DNA from: Microbulbifer thermotolerans
GTDB taxonomy: Bacteria; Pseudomonadota; Gammaproteobacteria; Pseudomonadales; Cellvibrionaceae
NCBI RefSeq assembly: GCF_900112305.1
Contig: NZ_FOKT01000004.1
Coordinates: 275,209-339,208 of the forward strand
Length of the DNA stretch: 64,000 bases
Direction of reading: 5' to 3'
This document shows, piece after piece, positions 36,096-44,088 of the stretch (the stretch's first letter is position 1; every line of letters begins with the position of its first letter). The notes beneath the pieces were generated by a model that was not told the origin of the DNA, did no database searches, and worked only from the letters and a program-made list of their open reading frames with translations. The position numbers and the translations under genes are program-made.

Positions 36096-37247
36096 ATGAC
36101 GATTGATGCATTTTTCGTACCCAATGTTTCCCTGATGGGAGAAGGGTGCCTCGCTTCTTTGCCTGAGCGTGTGAAAATGCTCAAGGGAAAAAAACCGCTG
36201 TTGGTTTCCGACAGAGGTATGACAGACCTCGGTTATACCGCTCGAGTTACGGAATTACTGAAATCTGAAGGTATCGATTGCGCTGTATACGACGGCACTG
36301 TACCTAACCCCACTGACCATAACGTTGAAGAAGGCGCGGAGATTTACAGTAAGGAAAACTGTGATCTGCTGATTTCCTTGGGGGGCGGGAGTTCGCACGA
36401 TTGCTGTAAGGGGATTGGTATTCTGGTGACCAATGGTGGGAAGATCCAAGATTATGAGGGGTTGGACCAATTAAAGGCCGCTCTGCCTCCTTTTATCGCC
36501 ATCAATACCACCGCTGGTACCGCCAGTGAGATGACCCGTTTTACCATTATTACCAATAGCTCCAATCATGTGAAAATGGCTATTGTCGATTGGAGGGTTA
36601 CGCCGGATGTAGCGATTAACGACCCGGAATTGATGGTCGATATGCCTCCTTCCTTGACAGCTGCCACCGGTATGGATGCTCTGACCCACGCTGTGGAAGC
36701 TTATGTGTCCACCGACGCAACACCTATCACCGATGCTTGTGCACTCCAGGCGATTCGCTTAATCGGTCAGTATCTGCGCAAAGCGGTGGCCCGTGGCGAT
36801 GATATGGAAGCCCGGGACAAGATGGCCTATGCAGAATATCTGGCCGGTATGGCATTCAACAATGCTGGTCTGGGTTATGTACACGCAATGTCGCATCAGC
36901 TGGGCGGTTTCTATAACTTGCCTCACGGCGTATGTAACGCTCTGCTGCTGCCGCACGTGTGCCGTGTCAACCTGATGGCTCGCACCGAGCGCTTTGCCGA
37001 TATCGCCGATGCTTTGGGGCAAGTAACTGACGGGCTGTCTGAGCGGGATGCCGCTTATTTGGCCATTGAGGCTATCGAAGCCTTGTCGAAGGATGTGGGA
37101 ATCCCGCAGACGTTGAGCGAGCTCGGTGTGAAGGAAGAAGATATTCCAACTATGGTGGGCAATGCGCAGAAGGATGTCTGCTGCTTGACTAATCCCCGTA
37201 AGTTGAAAGACGACGAAGTGGCCGCTATCTATAAAGCTGCGCTATAA
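36096..37247 (+). CDS. Iron-containing alcohol dehydrogenase
   Basis: 383-residue group III NAD-dependent alcohol dehydrogenase. Metal ligands are at the family positions: Asp194, His198, His263 and His277 (MDALTHAVEAY, HAMSHQLGGFYNLPHG); GGGSSHD (96-102) binds the dinucleotide phosphates. Resembles YiaY/ethanol or methanol dehydrogenase-like enzymes; the substrate cannot be told. ATG 36096 is preceded by AAAGAGGA. The long AT-rich leader suggests regulated, possibly strong expression. Confidence 0.9.
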   Translation: MTIDAFFVPNVSLMGEGCLASLPERVKMLKGKKPLLVSDRGMTDLGYTARVTELLKSEGIDCAVYDGTVPNPTDHNVEEGAEIYSKENCDLLISLGGGSSHDCCKGIGILVTNGGKIQDYEGLDQLKAALPPFIAINTTAGTASEMTRFTIITNSSNHVKMAIVDWRVTPDVAINDPELMVDMPPSLTAATGMDALTHAVEAYVSTDATPITDACALQAIRLIGQYLRKAVARGDDMEARDKMAYAEYLAGMAFNNAGLGYVHAMSHQLGGFYNLPHGVCNALLLPHVCRVNLMARTERFADIADALGQVTDGLSERDAAYLAIEAIEALSKDVGIPQTLSELGVKEEDIPTMVGNAQKDVCCLTNPRKLKDDEVAAIYKAAL

Positions 37248-37268
37248 GCGATTACCAGAGACGTCGAA

Positions 37269-37480
37269 GTAAATCTCTGAGTAATTTGCTCTTTGACGAC
37301 AAAATACTCTGAAGTCGGATGAAAAGCTCAGGTGGTGGGGTGCGCATTTCGAAACGCCGGATGCCGGGAGGCATCCGACGGAGGTACAGGAATGTAGCTG
37401 TGCGTTTTCGAAATGTTCCCCCCATTGCCTGAGCACCCCATAACCAACTACAGCGCTCAGGCGAATTAATCAGAGGTTCC
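37269..37480 (-). mobile_element. MITE-like element, copy 5 (degenerate left end)
   Basis: The right end GCGAATTAATCAGAGGTTCC is intact; the left end is altered (TCTCTGAGTAATTTGC). The interior GCTCAGGTGGTGGGGTGCGCATTTCGAAACG and the matching TTTCGAAATGTTCCCCCCATTGCCTGAGC retain compensated pairing. No target duplication is left (CGAA against CCAG). Same orientation as copy 1. An older copy. Confidence 0.8.
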
Positions 37481-37517
37481 CCAGCGCTTCCTCGAAAGGC
37501 TTATCCCAGCCTTTTCA

Positions 37518-37940
37518 TTAGTGTTTGCGCTTGATTGTCCCTTGCAGGGTTGTGCCGGGGGCTACGGTATTAAATACAGTGCCGTATTTACGCACGTTAT
37601 TGTGCAAAAGCTCCAACTTTCGATCAGGCTCGTCGGTATCGACAATAATTTCGTAATTGATGGACTCCATTTTTGGCGGCACATCCTGACGGATGCCGTG
37701 TAAATGAATTTCTACACTGCGTAGCTCAAAATTCAGCATGGGCGTAACGCGTTCAATGCCCTTGAGCATGCAGGCGGATACAGCCGCTAACAATAGTTCG
37801 GCGGGATTAAACGCATCTTTTCTCCCCGCCAGATCGGTATCCAACTCCAGTTTGGCTTCCTTGCAGTGGGCCAGGCTACCGTGTGCATCGACACGCTGTG
37901 CCTGCACATGGAAATGCATTTTTTGCGCTGTATCGCTCAT
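37518..37940 (-). CDS. OsmC-family protein
   Basis: 140-residue OsmC/Ohr-superfamily protein. The family's conserved segment FNPAELLLAAVSACMLKGIERV holds the resolving-side cysteine (Cys57); the first peroxidatic cysteine may be Cys26 (AHCKEA). Members reduce organic hydroperoxides or, in the YhfA-like group, have unknown roles. Length and pattern fit the shorter OsmC group. It is divergent from the peptidase gene. Confidence 0.8.
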   Translation of the reverse strand: MSDTAQKMHFHVQAQRVDAHGSLAHCKEAKLELDTDLAGRKDAFNPAELLLAAVSACMLKGIERVTPMLNFELRSVEIHLHGIRQDVPPKMESINYEIIVDTDEPDRKLELLHNNVRKYGTVFNTVAPGTTLQGTIKRKH

Positions 37941-38104
37941 GACGTATTCCTCTTCGAAACGGGAGAACAGGCAGATTGAATTTGATACCTTGCATGCATC
38001 ATTGAATAAGGCTACCTCACTTCAAAATAGGGTGGGAGAGGTGAGCTGGGTAGGCTGGTAGAATACCGCTGAATCCACCCGACGATTTGAGTAAAGGATG
38101 CAGT

Positions 38105-39397
38105 ATGACGAAGGCAATGCAGGTTCAGTTGGTTGAGACGCCCGCAGAAGACATTTGGGGCGGGGAAAAGGGGTTGTTGAGTTTTACCGAAACTGGCGCC
38201 ACTGTGCACGCCACCAAGGCGGTTGGAGGGCCGCTGGTTGCGGCACAGCGCGCAGCGCGCCGTCTGGATGGTATGGGTATCGGAGCAGTAGCTCTGGCCG
38301 GTGATGGCTGGGATATGGAGCGGCGCTGGGCCTTCTGGGCCGGTTTCTTTAACCCGCGCAAAGACAACGCCCTGGACTGGGGTACCGGCGATGCCGCAGA
38401 GTTGAAAGAGCTGGCCGCGCGGGAAAAGGCCGCGCGCTGGGTAAGGGAAATCACCAACGGCACGCCGGAAGAAGTCTCTCCCCGCGTTCTGGCGGAGCGC
38501 GCAGCGGCGCTGCTCTCGGAGCTGGCGCCGGAGGCGGTGAGCCACAAGATCATCGCCGGCGATGCACTGTTGCAGGAGGGGTTTGTCGGCATCCACACCG
38601 TGGGCCGCGGCAGTGTGCGCGAGCCGGTGATGCTGCAGCTGGATTACAACCCCGGTGGCGATGAACAGGCTCCGGTGGATATCTGTTTGGTCGGCAAGGG
38701 GATTACGTTTGATTCCGGCGGCTACAGCATCAAGCCCTCCAGCGGTATGGCGACGATGAAGTCCGATATGGGCGGCGCGGCCATGCTCACCGGCGGTCTG
38801 GCCCTGGCGATCGCACGCGGATTGCAAAAGCGTATCAAATTGTACCTTTGCTGCGCGGAAAACCTGATCTCGGGCCGGGCGTTCAAGCTGGGCGATATTA
38901 TTCAGTATAAAAATGGTGTTTCCGTCGAAGTGTTAAATACCGATGCCGAGGGGCGCCTGGTGCTGGCGGATGGACTGATTGCCGCTTCCGAACAGGAACC
39001 GCGCTGGATTCTCGATGCCGCCACGCTCACTGGCGCCGCCAAGATGGCGGTGGGGCGCGATTACAATTCCGTACTGAGCCTTGAGGACGAGGCGGCGCAA
39101 AAGGTGTTGGACGCGGCCGCGGCGGAAAATGAAAAAGCCTGGCGCTTGCCACTGGAGCCCCTTCATCTGGAACAGATCCCGTCCAGCTTTGCCGATATTG
39201 CCAACGTGGGTGCGGACGGCAGCCCCGGTGCCTCCACGGCCGCTGCCTTCCTGGCCCGCTTTGTGCGTGACGATGGGCGCAAGTGGGTGCATATGGATCT
39301 GTCCGGCTCATACCATCCTAGTGGCAATGATCTCTGGGCCCCGGGGGGCAAGGGACATGGTGTGCGCACCATCGCGCGTTTCTTGCAGGATAGCTGA
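38105..39397 (+). CDS. pepB: Leucyl aminopeptidase family protein (peptidase B type)
   Basis: 430-residue M17 metallopeptidase. The C-terminal catalytic domain has the metal ligands in GKGITFDSGGYSIKPSSGM and the signature NTDAEGRLVLADG (about 280-292), with the catalytic lysine and arginine in these blocks. The short N-terminal domain and overall size match PepB rather than PepA. It removes N-terminal residues from peptides in the cytoplasm. ATG 38105 is preceded by AAAGGATG. Confidence 0.85.
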   Translation: MTKAMQVQLVETPAEDIWGGEKGLLSFTETGATVHATKAVGGPLVAAQRAARRLDGMGIGAVALAGDGWDMERRWAFWAGFFNPRKDNALDWGTGDAAELKELAAREKAARWVREITNGTPEEVSPRVLAERAAALLSELAPEAVSHKIIAGDALLQEGFVGIHTVGRGSVREPVMLQLDYNPGGDEQAPVDICLVGKGITFDSGGYSIKPSSGMATMKSDMGGAAMLTGGLALAIARGLQKRIKLYLCCAENLISGRAFKLGDIIQYKNGVSVEVLNTDAEGRLVLADGLIAASEQEPRWILDAATLTGAAKMAVGRDYNSVLSLEDEAAQKVLDAAAAENEKAWRLPLEPLHLEQIPSSFADIANVGADGSPGASTAAAFLARFVRDDGRKWVHMDLSGSYHPSGNDLWAPGGKGHGVRTIARFLQDS

Positions 39398-39452
39398 AGC
39401 GGCGGTAAAACCTGAATGGGCGCCGGATGGTGCCCGTTTACTGAAATGCTAG

Positions 39453-39665
39453 GGAGCCGCTGATTAATTGGCTCCTGGGCGACAAAGCGACATATCACCC
39501 AAATGAGAAGCTCAGGTGATGGGATGTGCATATCGAAACCGTCGGATACAAGGAGGTATCCGGTGGAGCTGCAGGGAAGCACTCGTGTGTTTTCGAAATA
39601 CCCATCCCATTGCCTGAGCGCCCCGGAACCAACGGCCGCGCTCAGGCGAATTAATCAGAGGCTCC
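39453..39665 (-). mobile_element. MITE-like element, copy 6 (213 bp)
   Basis: Left end GGAGCCGCTGATTAATTGGC, right end GCGAATTAATCAGAGGCTCC; flanks CTAG (39449-39452) and ATAG (39666-39669), a target duplication with one change. Same orientation as copies 1 and 5. It fills most of the 310-bp gap between the convergent peptidase and uxaA genes. Confidence 0.88.
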
Positions 39666-39707
39666 ATAGGAAAAAGTAGGCCTGCCTTGAACAAAAAGGA
39701 GCAGCTG

Positions 39708-41231
39708 CTATATCACCGCGCCGATATGCCAGGGCGCGAACTCGTTGTCGCCATAATCGAGCTGTTCGCTGGCACTTTTCTCTCCGGATGCAATGGCGAG
39801 CACTCGCTGGAAAATCATCTCTCCACACTCGGCCACCGTGTAGTGGCCTTCGATTATGCCTCCGCAGTCGATATCCATATCTTCGCGCATGCGCTGAAAC
39901 AGCTGTGAGTTGCTGGCCAGTTTAACACTGGGCACGGGCTTGGCGCCGAAGGCGGAACCCCGTCCGGTGGTGAAGCAGACAATATTGGCACCGGCCGCTA
40001 TTTGCCCGGTGACAGAGACGGGGTCGAATCCTGGACTGTCCATAAATACCAGTCCTTTCTTGCGCACGCGCTCCGCGTATAGATAGACATCCTGCAGCGC
40101 GCTGGTGCCGCCCTTGGCCTGGGCGCCCAGGGATTTTTCCGCGATGGTGGTTAGTCCCCCGGCCTTGTTGCCCGGTGAAGGGTTATTGTTCAGGGCCGCA
40201 CCGTTTATTTCCGTGTAGTGCTCCCACCAGCGGATTCTATTCAGGAGTTTCTGTGCTACTTCCGGTGATACCGCACGGCGGGTAAGCAGGTGTTCGGCGC
40301 CATAAATTTCTGGTGTTTCTGAATAGATCACTGTGCCGCCGTGGCGTACCAGTAAATCCGCCGCAGCCCCCAGAGCCGAATTGGCGGTGATACCGGAAAA
40401 GGCGTCGCTGCCGCCGCACTGCACTGCGAGTGTCAGCTCCGAAGCTGATACCCGCTCTCGTTCGCAGGCGTTGGCCAGTGGCAGCATTTCACTGAGTTTG
40501 GCCACGCCCGCCTCAATGGCGGCGCGGGTACCGCCCGAGCCCTGAATCGTCATCGTCTGGAACAGAGGGCCTGTCTCCAGGCCGCATTCGCGCAGCAGGT
40601 GATTCACCTGCATTGCCTCGCAGCCGAGACCGATTAAGAGCACGCCGGCAAAATTGGGGTGGGAGATATAGCCTTGCAAGGTGCGCATCAGTGTGCGGTA
40701 ACCCTCACCGCTGGTGGACATGCCGCAACCGCTGTCGTGGCCGAGAGCCACCACACCATCAATATTGGGGAAATCGCGCAGCTGACCACTGTTGGTGACG
40801 CGGGCAGCGATGGCCCGGGATACGGTGACGGAGCAGTTCACCGTGGAAACGACGGCGAGAAAATTACGCGTGCCAACCCGGCCATTGGCGCGGCGGAAGC
40901 CGCGAAAAGAGGCTCTGGCATTTTCCTCGATATAGTCGGTAACCGGTACTTGGCTGCAAAACGCATAGTCGGGCTTGTGCGCCCCGGCATGCATATTGTG
41001 CTCGTGCACATGTTCGCCGGTGGCGATATCGGTACAGGCGAACCCGATGACCTGGCCGTACTTGAGCACGGCGTCTCCCCGGCTGATGGGGCGAACCGCC
41101 ACTTTGTGCATGGCCGGTACGTCGGTGGCCAACTGCAGCATATCGCCGCGCCAGTTCACCAGACTGCCCGCTGGCATCTGGGCGCGGCACAGGGCCACGT
41201 TGTCGGCTTCGTGAATATGAATAAGGTCCAT
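39708..41231 (-). CDS. uxaA: Altronate dehydratase
   Basis: 507-residue UxaA-family enzyme dehydrating D-altronate to 2-keto-3-deoxygluconate. An N-terminal SAF-like domain (about 1-95; VRPISRGDAVLKYGQVIGFA, HVHEHNMHAG) is followed by the catalytic UxaA domain (about 115-507; GFRRANGRVGTRNFLAVVSTVNCS, HDSGCGM, GSDAFSGITANSALGAAADLL), which binds iron. Length agrees with E. coli UxaA (495). Divergent from the GntR regulator; two TGGTAAG motifs lie in the promoter region between them. Confidence 0.92.
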   Translation of the reverse strand: MDLIHIHEADNVALCRAQMPAGSLVNWRGDMLQLATDVPAMHKVAVRPISRGDAVLKYGQVIGFACTDIATGEHVHEHNMHAGAHKPDYAFCSQVPVTDYIEENARASFRGFRRANGRVGTRNFLAVVSTVNCSVTVSRAIAARVTNSGQLRDFPNIDGVVALGHDSGCGMSTSGEGYRTLMRTLQGYISHPNFAGVLLIGLGCEAMQVNHLLRECGLETGPLFQTMTIQGSGGTRAAIEAGVAKLSEMLPLANACERERVSASELTLAVQCGGSDAFSGITANSALGAAADLLVRHGGTVIYSETPEIYGAEHLLTRRAVSPEVAQKLLNRIRWWEHYTEINGAALNNNPSPGNKAGGLTTIAEKSLGAQAKGGTSALQDVYLYAERVRKKGLVFMDSPGFDPVSVTGQIAAGANIVCFTTGRGSAFGAKPVPSVKLASNSQLFQRMREDMDIDCGGIIEGHYTVAECGEMIFQRVLAIASGEKSASEQLDYGDNEFAPWHIGAVI

Positions 41232-41320
41232 CCGTACACTGACTCCGCAGCCCGTAGGCGGTTACAAATCTTTTTATATCGCGCTTGGGTTCTGTGAATG
41301 GTTGCAATCTAGCACTATAT

Positions 41321-41359
41321 TGGTAAGGCCGCAATGTTGAATTTTGGTAAGACTATCAA
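41321..41359. promoter_or_regulatory. GntR/FCD operator-like sites in the uxaA-regulator intergenic region
   Basis: TGGTAAGGCC (41321-41330) and TTGGTAAGACTATCAA (41344-41359) are half-matches to TGGTNNNACCA, the site type used by the FadR/PdhR/UxuR branch of GntR regulators. The first is identical to motifs ahead of kdgK and the TRAP operon. They could mediate control of uxaA and autoregulation. Confidence 0.55.
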
Positions 41360-41447
41360 CGTGGCCGATCGGTTGTTGTGGTTTAGCCCCATCTGCTAAA
41401 CTGCGCCACACCTTCTTTATTGCCAATTGCTTACGGAGAGACAGTCC

Positions 41448-42185
41448 ATGCAGGGTTCGCGACTCTACCAACAGGTGGCCGAAAAGCTCGCCGCGGCCAT
41501 CGCCGCCGGCGACTATCCTCCCGGAACCCGCCTGCCGGCGGAGCGCAAGTTGGCGGAACGTTTCGAGGTGAGCCGCCCCACGGTGCGCGAGGCCATCATT
41601 GCCTTGGAGCTGGCGGGTTGCGTGGAAGTGAAGGGCGGCTCCGGCGTCTATGTGGTGGATGCCGAGGCGGGCAGCTTCAAGCCCACCGACACGGACATCG
41701 GCCCTTTTGAAATCCTGCAGGCGCGCATTATGTTCGAGGGGGAGGCCGCTGGTCTGGCCGCCCGCGAGATGAGTGATAAAGAGGTTGCGGAACTGGAGCA
41801 ACTGCTGCAGGAGATGATCGCGGAGAACGCTACCGACGCCAAGGCGGAGGTGGCGGATGAAAAGTTTCACTTGCATATCGCTCGCGGTACCCACAACGAT
41901 GCCGTGGTATCCGTGTGCGAGCATCTGTGGCAGTTGCGCAATAGTTCCACCGTGTCCGCGCGCATTCTCGAGAAGGTGCGCCAGGCTGGGTCCAAGCCGC
42001 GCATCGAAGAGCACCGCCGTATTCTGGAGGCTATCAAGCGCCGCGATGTGGAGGGCGCGCGCAATGCCATGCGCGATCATTTGCAGCGGGTGGTGCAGCA
42101 GTTGCTGGACGCCACTGAGGCGGAGGCCCTGGAAGCCGCCCGCCGCGAAGTCGATGCCGCCCGCCAGCGCTTTGCTTTGCCCTGA
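41448..42185 (+). CDS. GntR-family (FCD domain) regulator, ExuR/UxuR-like
   Basis: 245 residues. The N-terminal winged helix (about 8-72: YPPGTRLPAERKLAERFEVSRPTVREAIIALELAG) and a C-terminal FCD ligand-binding domain (about 95-230; metal-binding histidines in EKFHLHIARGTHND and EEHRRILEAI) are clear. E. coli ExuR and UxuR, which sense galacturonate and fructuronate, have the same architecture. ATG 41448 follows ACGGAGAG. Placement between uxaA and the pectinase genes suggests that it controls this locus as a repressor released by a uronate intermediate. Confidence 0.85.
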   Translation: MQGSRLYQQVAEKLAAAIAAGDYPPGTRLPAERKLAERFEVSRPTVREAIIALELAGCVEVKGGSGVYVVDAEAGSFKPTDTDIGPFEILQARIMFEGEAAGLAAREMSDKEVAELEQLLQEMIAENATDAKAEVADEKFHLHIARGTHNDAVVSVCEHLWQLRNSSTVSARILEKVRQAGSKPRIEEHRRILEAIKRRDVEGARNAMRDHLQRVVQQLLDATEAEALEAARREVDAARQRFALP

Positions 42186-42370
42186 CGCGACGGGGGAGGG
42201 TTGTTCTCTCCTGTCGATAGGGCGCTCCCCGGTTCATTTTTCGAATCCGCCATCCCAGTGCTCGATCGCGCCGGGTCAGCTGTGGCGCTCGGGCGAATGC
42301 GCCGCCGTTTCCCTTTACCACCCGCTATTCTCCCGCTAGGTAGTTCCCCGACTCCCAGTTGCCACAGCAA

Positions 42371-42387
42371 AATTGGTATGACAGACT
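42371..42387 (+). promoter_or_regulatory. GntR/FCD operator-like site before the polygalacturonase gene
   Basis: AATTGGTATGACAGACT has the left arm TTGGTATGAC in common with PdhR/UxuR-type operators, but a poor right arm. It is 85 bp before the GTG start of the GH28 gene. Confidence 0.45.
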
Positions 42388-42471
42388 AGGCTAAGTACGC
42401 AGCTCTGGTCTTTCCAGTTTGCCCTGGCCTGATCCATTACACATAAAACAATAATTTCTGGGAGAGCAATT

Positions 42472-43887
42472 GTGAGTTTCAGCAGGCGCGGCTTTTTGCG
42501 CTCAATCCTTCTCTCTGCCATGGCACCATCCCTTTCCCACGCCATGAGCCGGCCCACACCGCAGGATTACACTGGTCCCTGGGCCGCCGTGCCGAAGATT
42601 CTCGACACCATCCAGCTGCCGCGTATTCCGGCGCGGGAATTCGATATCCGCGACTTTGGCGCCACTGGTGGCGAAGACGACAGCGGGGCTTTCACCGCGG
42701 CGCTGCGGGCCTGTCGCGCCGCGGGCGGCGGGCGCGTGGTGGTGCCGCCGGGCCAATACCGCAGCGGTCCTATCCACTTGGGGTCCAATACCGAGCTGCA
42801 TCTGCGGGAAGGTGCTGTGCTGTCTTTTATTCCCGATCCCGACCGCTATCTGCCGCCGGTGAAGACGCGCTGGGAAGGCATGGAGCTGATGGGCTATTCG
42901 CCGCTGATATACGCCCACGGCTGCGAGAATGTCGCCCTGACCGGCAGGGGGCGCATTGACGGTGGCGCGGACTGCGATACCTGGTGGCCCTGGAAGGGCC
43001 TGAACACCAAGTGCGCCCAAAGCTCCGACGCGGGGCCCACCCAGCACGCCGCGCGCAAGGCGCTGTTTGAAGATGCCGAACGCGGCGTACCCGTGGCCGA
43101 GCGGGTCTACGCCGACGGCAGCTACCTGCGCCCGCCGCTGGTGCAGTTTTATGCCTGCCGCAATGTACTGATCGAGGATGTAACCCTGGAAAACGCCCCT
43201 TTCTGGGTGCTGCATCCGGTGCTCTGCGAAAGTGTCACTGTGCGCGGTATCACCGCCCGCAGCCACGGTCCCAACTCGGATGGCTGCGACCCGGAGTCCT
43301 GCCGCAACGTGCTGATTGAAAACTGCCTGTTCGACAATGGCGACGACTGTATCGCCATCAAGTCCGGCCGCAACGCCGACGGCCGTCGCCTCGCCGTGCC
43401 CAGTGAAAACATAGTGATCCGCGACTGCCGCATGCGCGATGGCCACGGTGGCCTGGTGCTGGGCAGCGAGATCTCCGGCGGTGTGCGCAATGTGTTCCTA
43501 GAAAACTGCACTATGAGCAGTCCCAACCTGGAGCGTGGTTTGCGGATCAAGACCAACGCCATGCGCGGTGGCGAAATTCAGCATGTCTATGTGCGCAATG
43601 TCAGCATTGGCCAAGTGAAAGACGTGATTGTGATCAATTTCTTCTACGAGGAGGGGGACCGGGGACCCTACGATCCGGATGTCCACGATATTTTCGTGGA
43701 AAACCTGCATTGTGAACGAGCTCAGCGTGCCTTCCATATCCGCGGCTTTGAGCGCGCGCCCATTCGGGGATTGCACGTCGCGCGCAGTGACATTCTGCGG
43801 GCAGAGTCCGTCGGGGTGATTGAGCAGGTCAGTGGTCTGACCGTCAGTGCGGTGACGATAAATGGTGAGCTGTTTAAGCCGAAATAG
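42472..43887 (+). CDS. GH28 polygalacturonase
   Basis: 471 residues. The twin-arginine motif SRRGFLR (4-10) before a hydrophobic stretch suggests Tat export. The GH28 beta-helix has the three catalytic aspartates in NSDGCD (268-273) and GDDCIAIKSG (290-299), with GHGG (324-327) supplying the conserved histidine. It hydrolyses alpha-1,4 links in polygalacturonate or its oligomers; size and sequence are closer to PehX-like exo-acting enzymes, which release digalacturonate or galacturonate. The GTG start follows GGGAGAG. Followed by a GC-rich hairpin. Confidence 0.9.
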   Translation: MSFSRRGFLRSILLSAMAPSLSHAMSRPTPQDYTGPWAAVPKILDTIQLPRIPAREFDIRDFGATGGEDDSGAFTAALRACRAAGGGRVVVPPGQYRSGPIHLGSNTELHLREGAVLSFIPDPDRYLPPVKTRWEGMELMGYSPLIYAHGCENVALTGRGRIDGGADCDTWWPWKGLNTKCAQSSDAGPTQHAARKALFEDAERGVPVAERVYADGSYLRPPLVQFYACRNVLIEDVTLENAPFWVLHPVLCESVTVRGITARSHGPNSDGCDPESCRNVLIENCLFDNGDDCIAIKSGRNADGRRLAVPSENIVIRDCRMRDGHGGLVLGSEISGGVRNVFLENCTMSSPNLERGLRIKTNAMRGGEIQHVYVRNVSIGQVKDVIVINFFYEEGDRGPYDPDVHDIFVENLHCERAQRAFHIRGFERAPIRGLHVARSDILRAESVGVIEQVSGLTVSAVTINGELFKPK

Positions 43888-43894
43888 ATTTTAG

Positions 43895-43918
43895 GCGGTG
43901 CAGAGGCGCCTCTGCCGC
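43895..43918 (+). terminator. Hairpin after GH28 gene, possible terminator
   Basis: GCAGAGGC and GCCTCTGC pair end to end within a larger GCGG/CCGC stem. The following TTGCTTATGG is only weakly T-rich. Confidence 0.4.
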
Positions 43919-43960
43919 TTGCTTATGGCTGGCCCCGGAAGCCAACCAGACTATAAAAAT

Positions 43961-44067
43961 TGGTCAGCCATAATGTTGTAAGTTGGTCTTCCATATGCGA
44001 TTATCGGCTCGCTTTGATAAAAAGTGGTATTACCAGTCGGATTACCAAAATAAACCGGCTTGCCAAA
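43961..44067 (+). promoter_or_regulatory. Cluster of GntR/FCD-type sites before the TonB receptor
   Basis: A perfect TGGTATTACCA (44025-44035) is accompanied by TGGTCAGCCA (43961), TGGTCTTCC (43984), and, on the other strand, TTTTGGTAAT (44041-44050) and TTTTGGCAAGCC (44056-44067). The perfect site shares TGGT-N3-ACCAGTC with the kdgK promoter site. Multiple sites suggest strong repression of the receptor gene in the absence of pectin. Confidence 0.65.
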
Positions 44068-44088
44068 AAAATAACGAGAGAAGCGGAG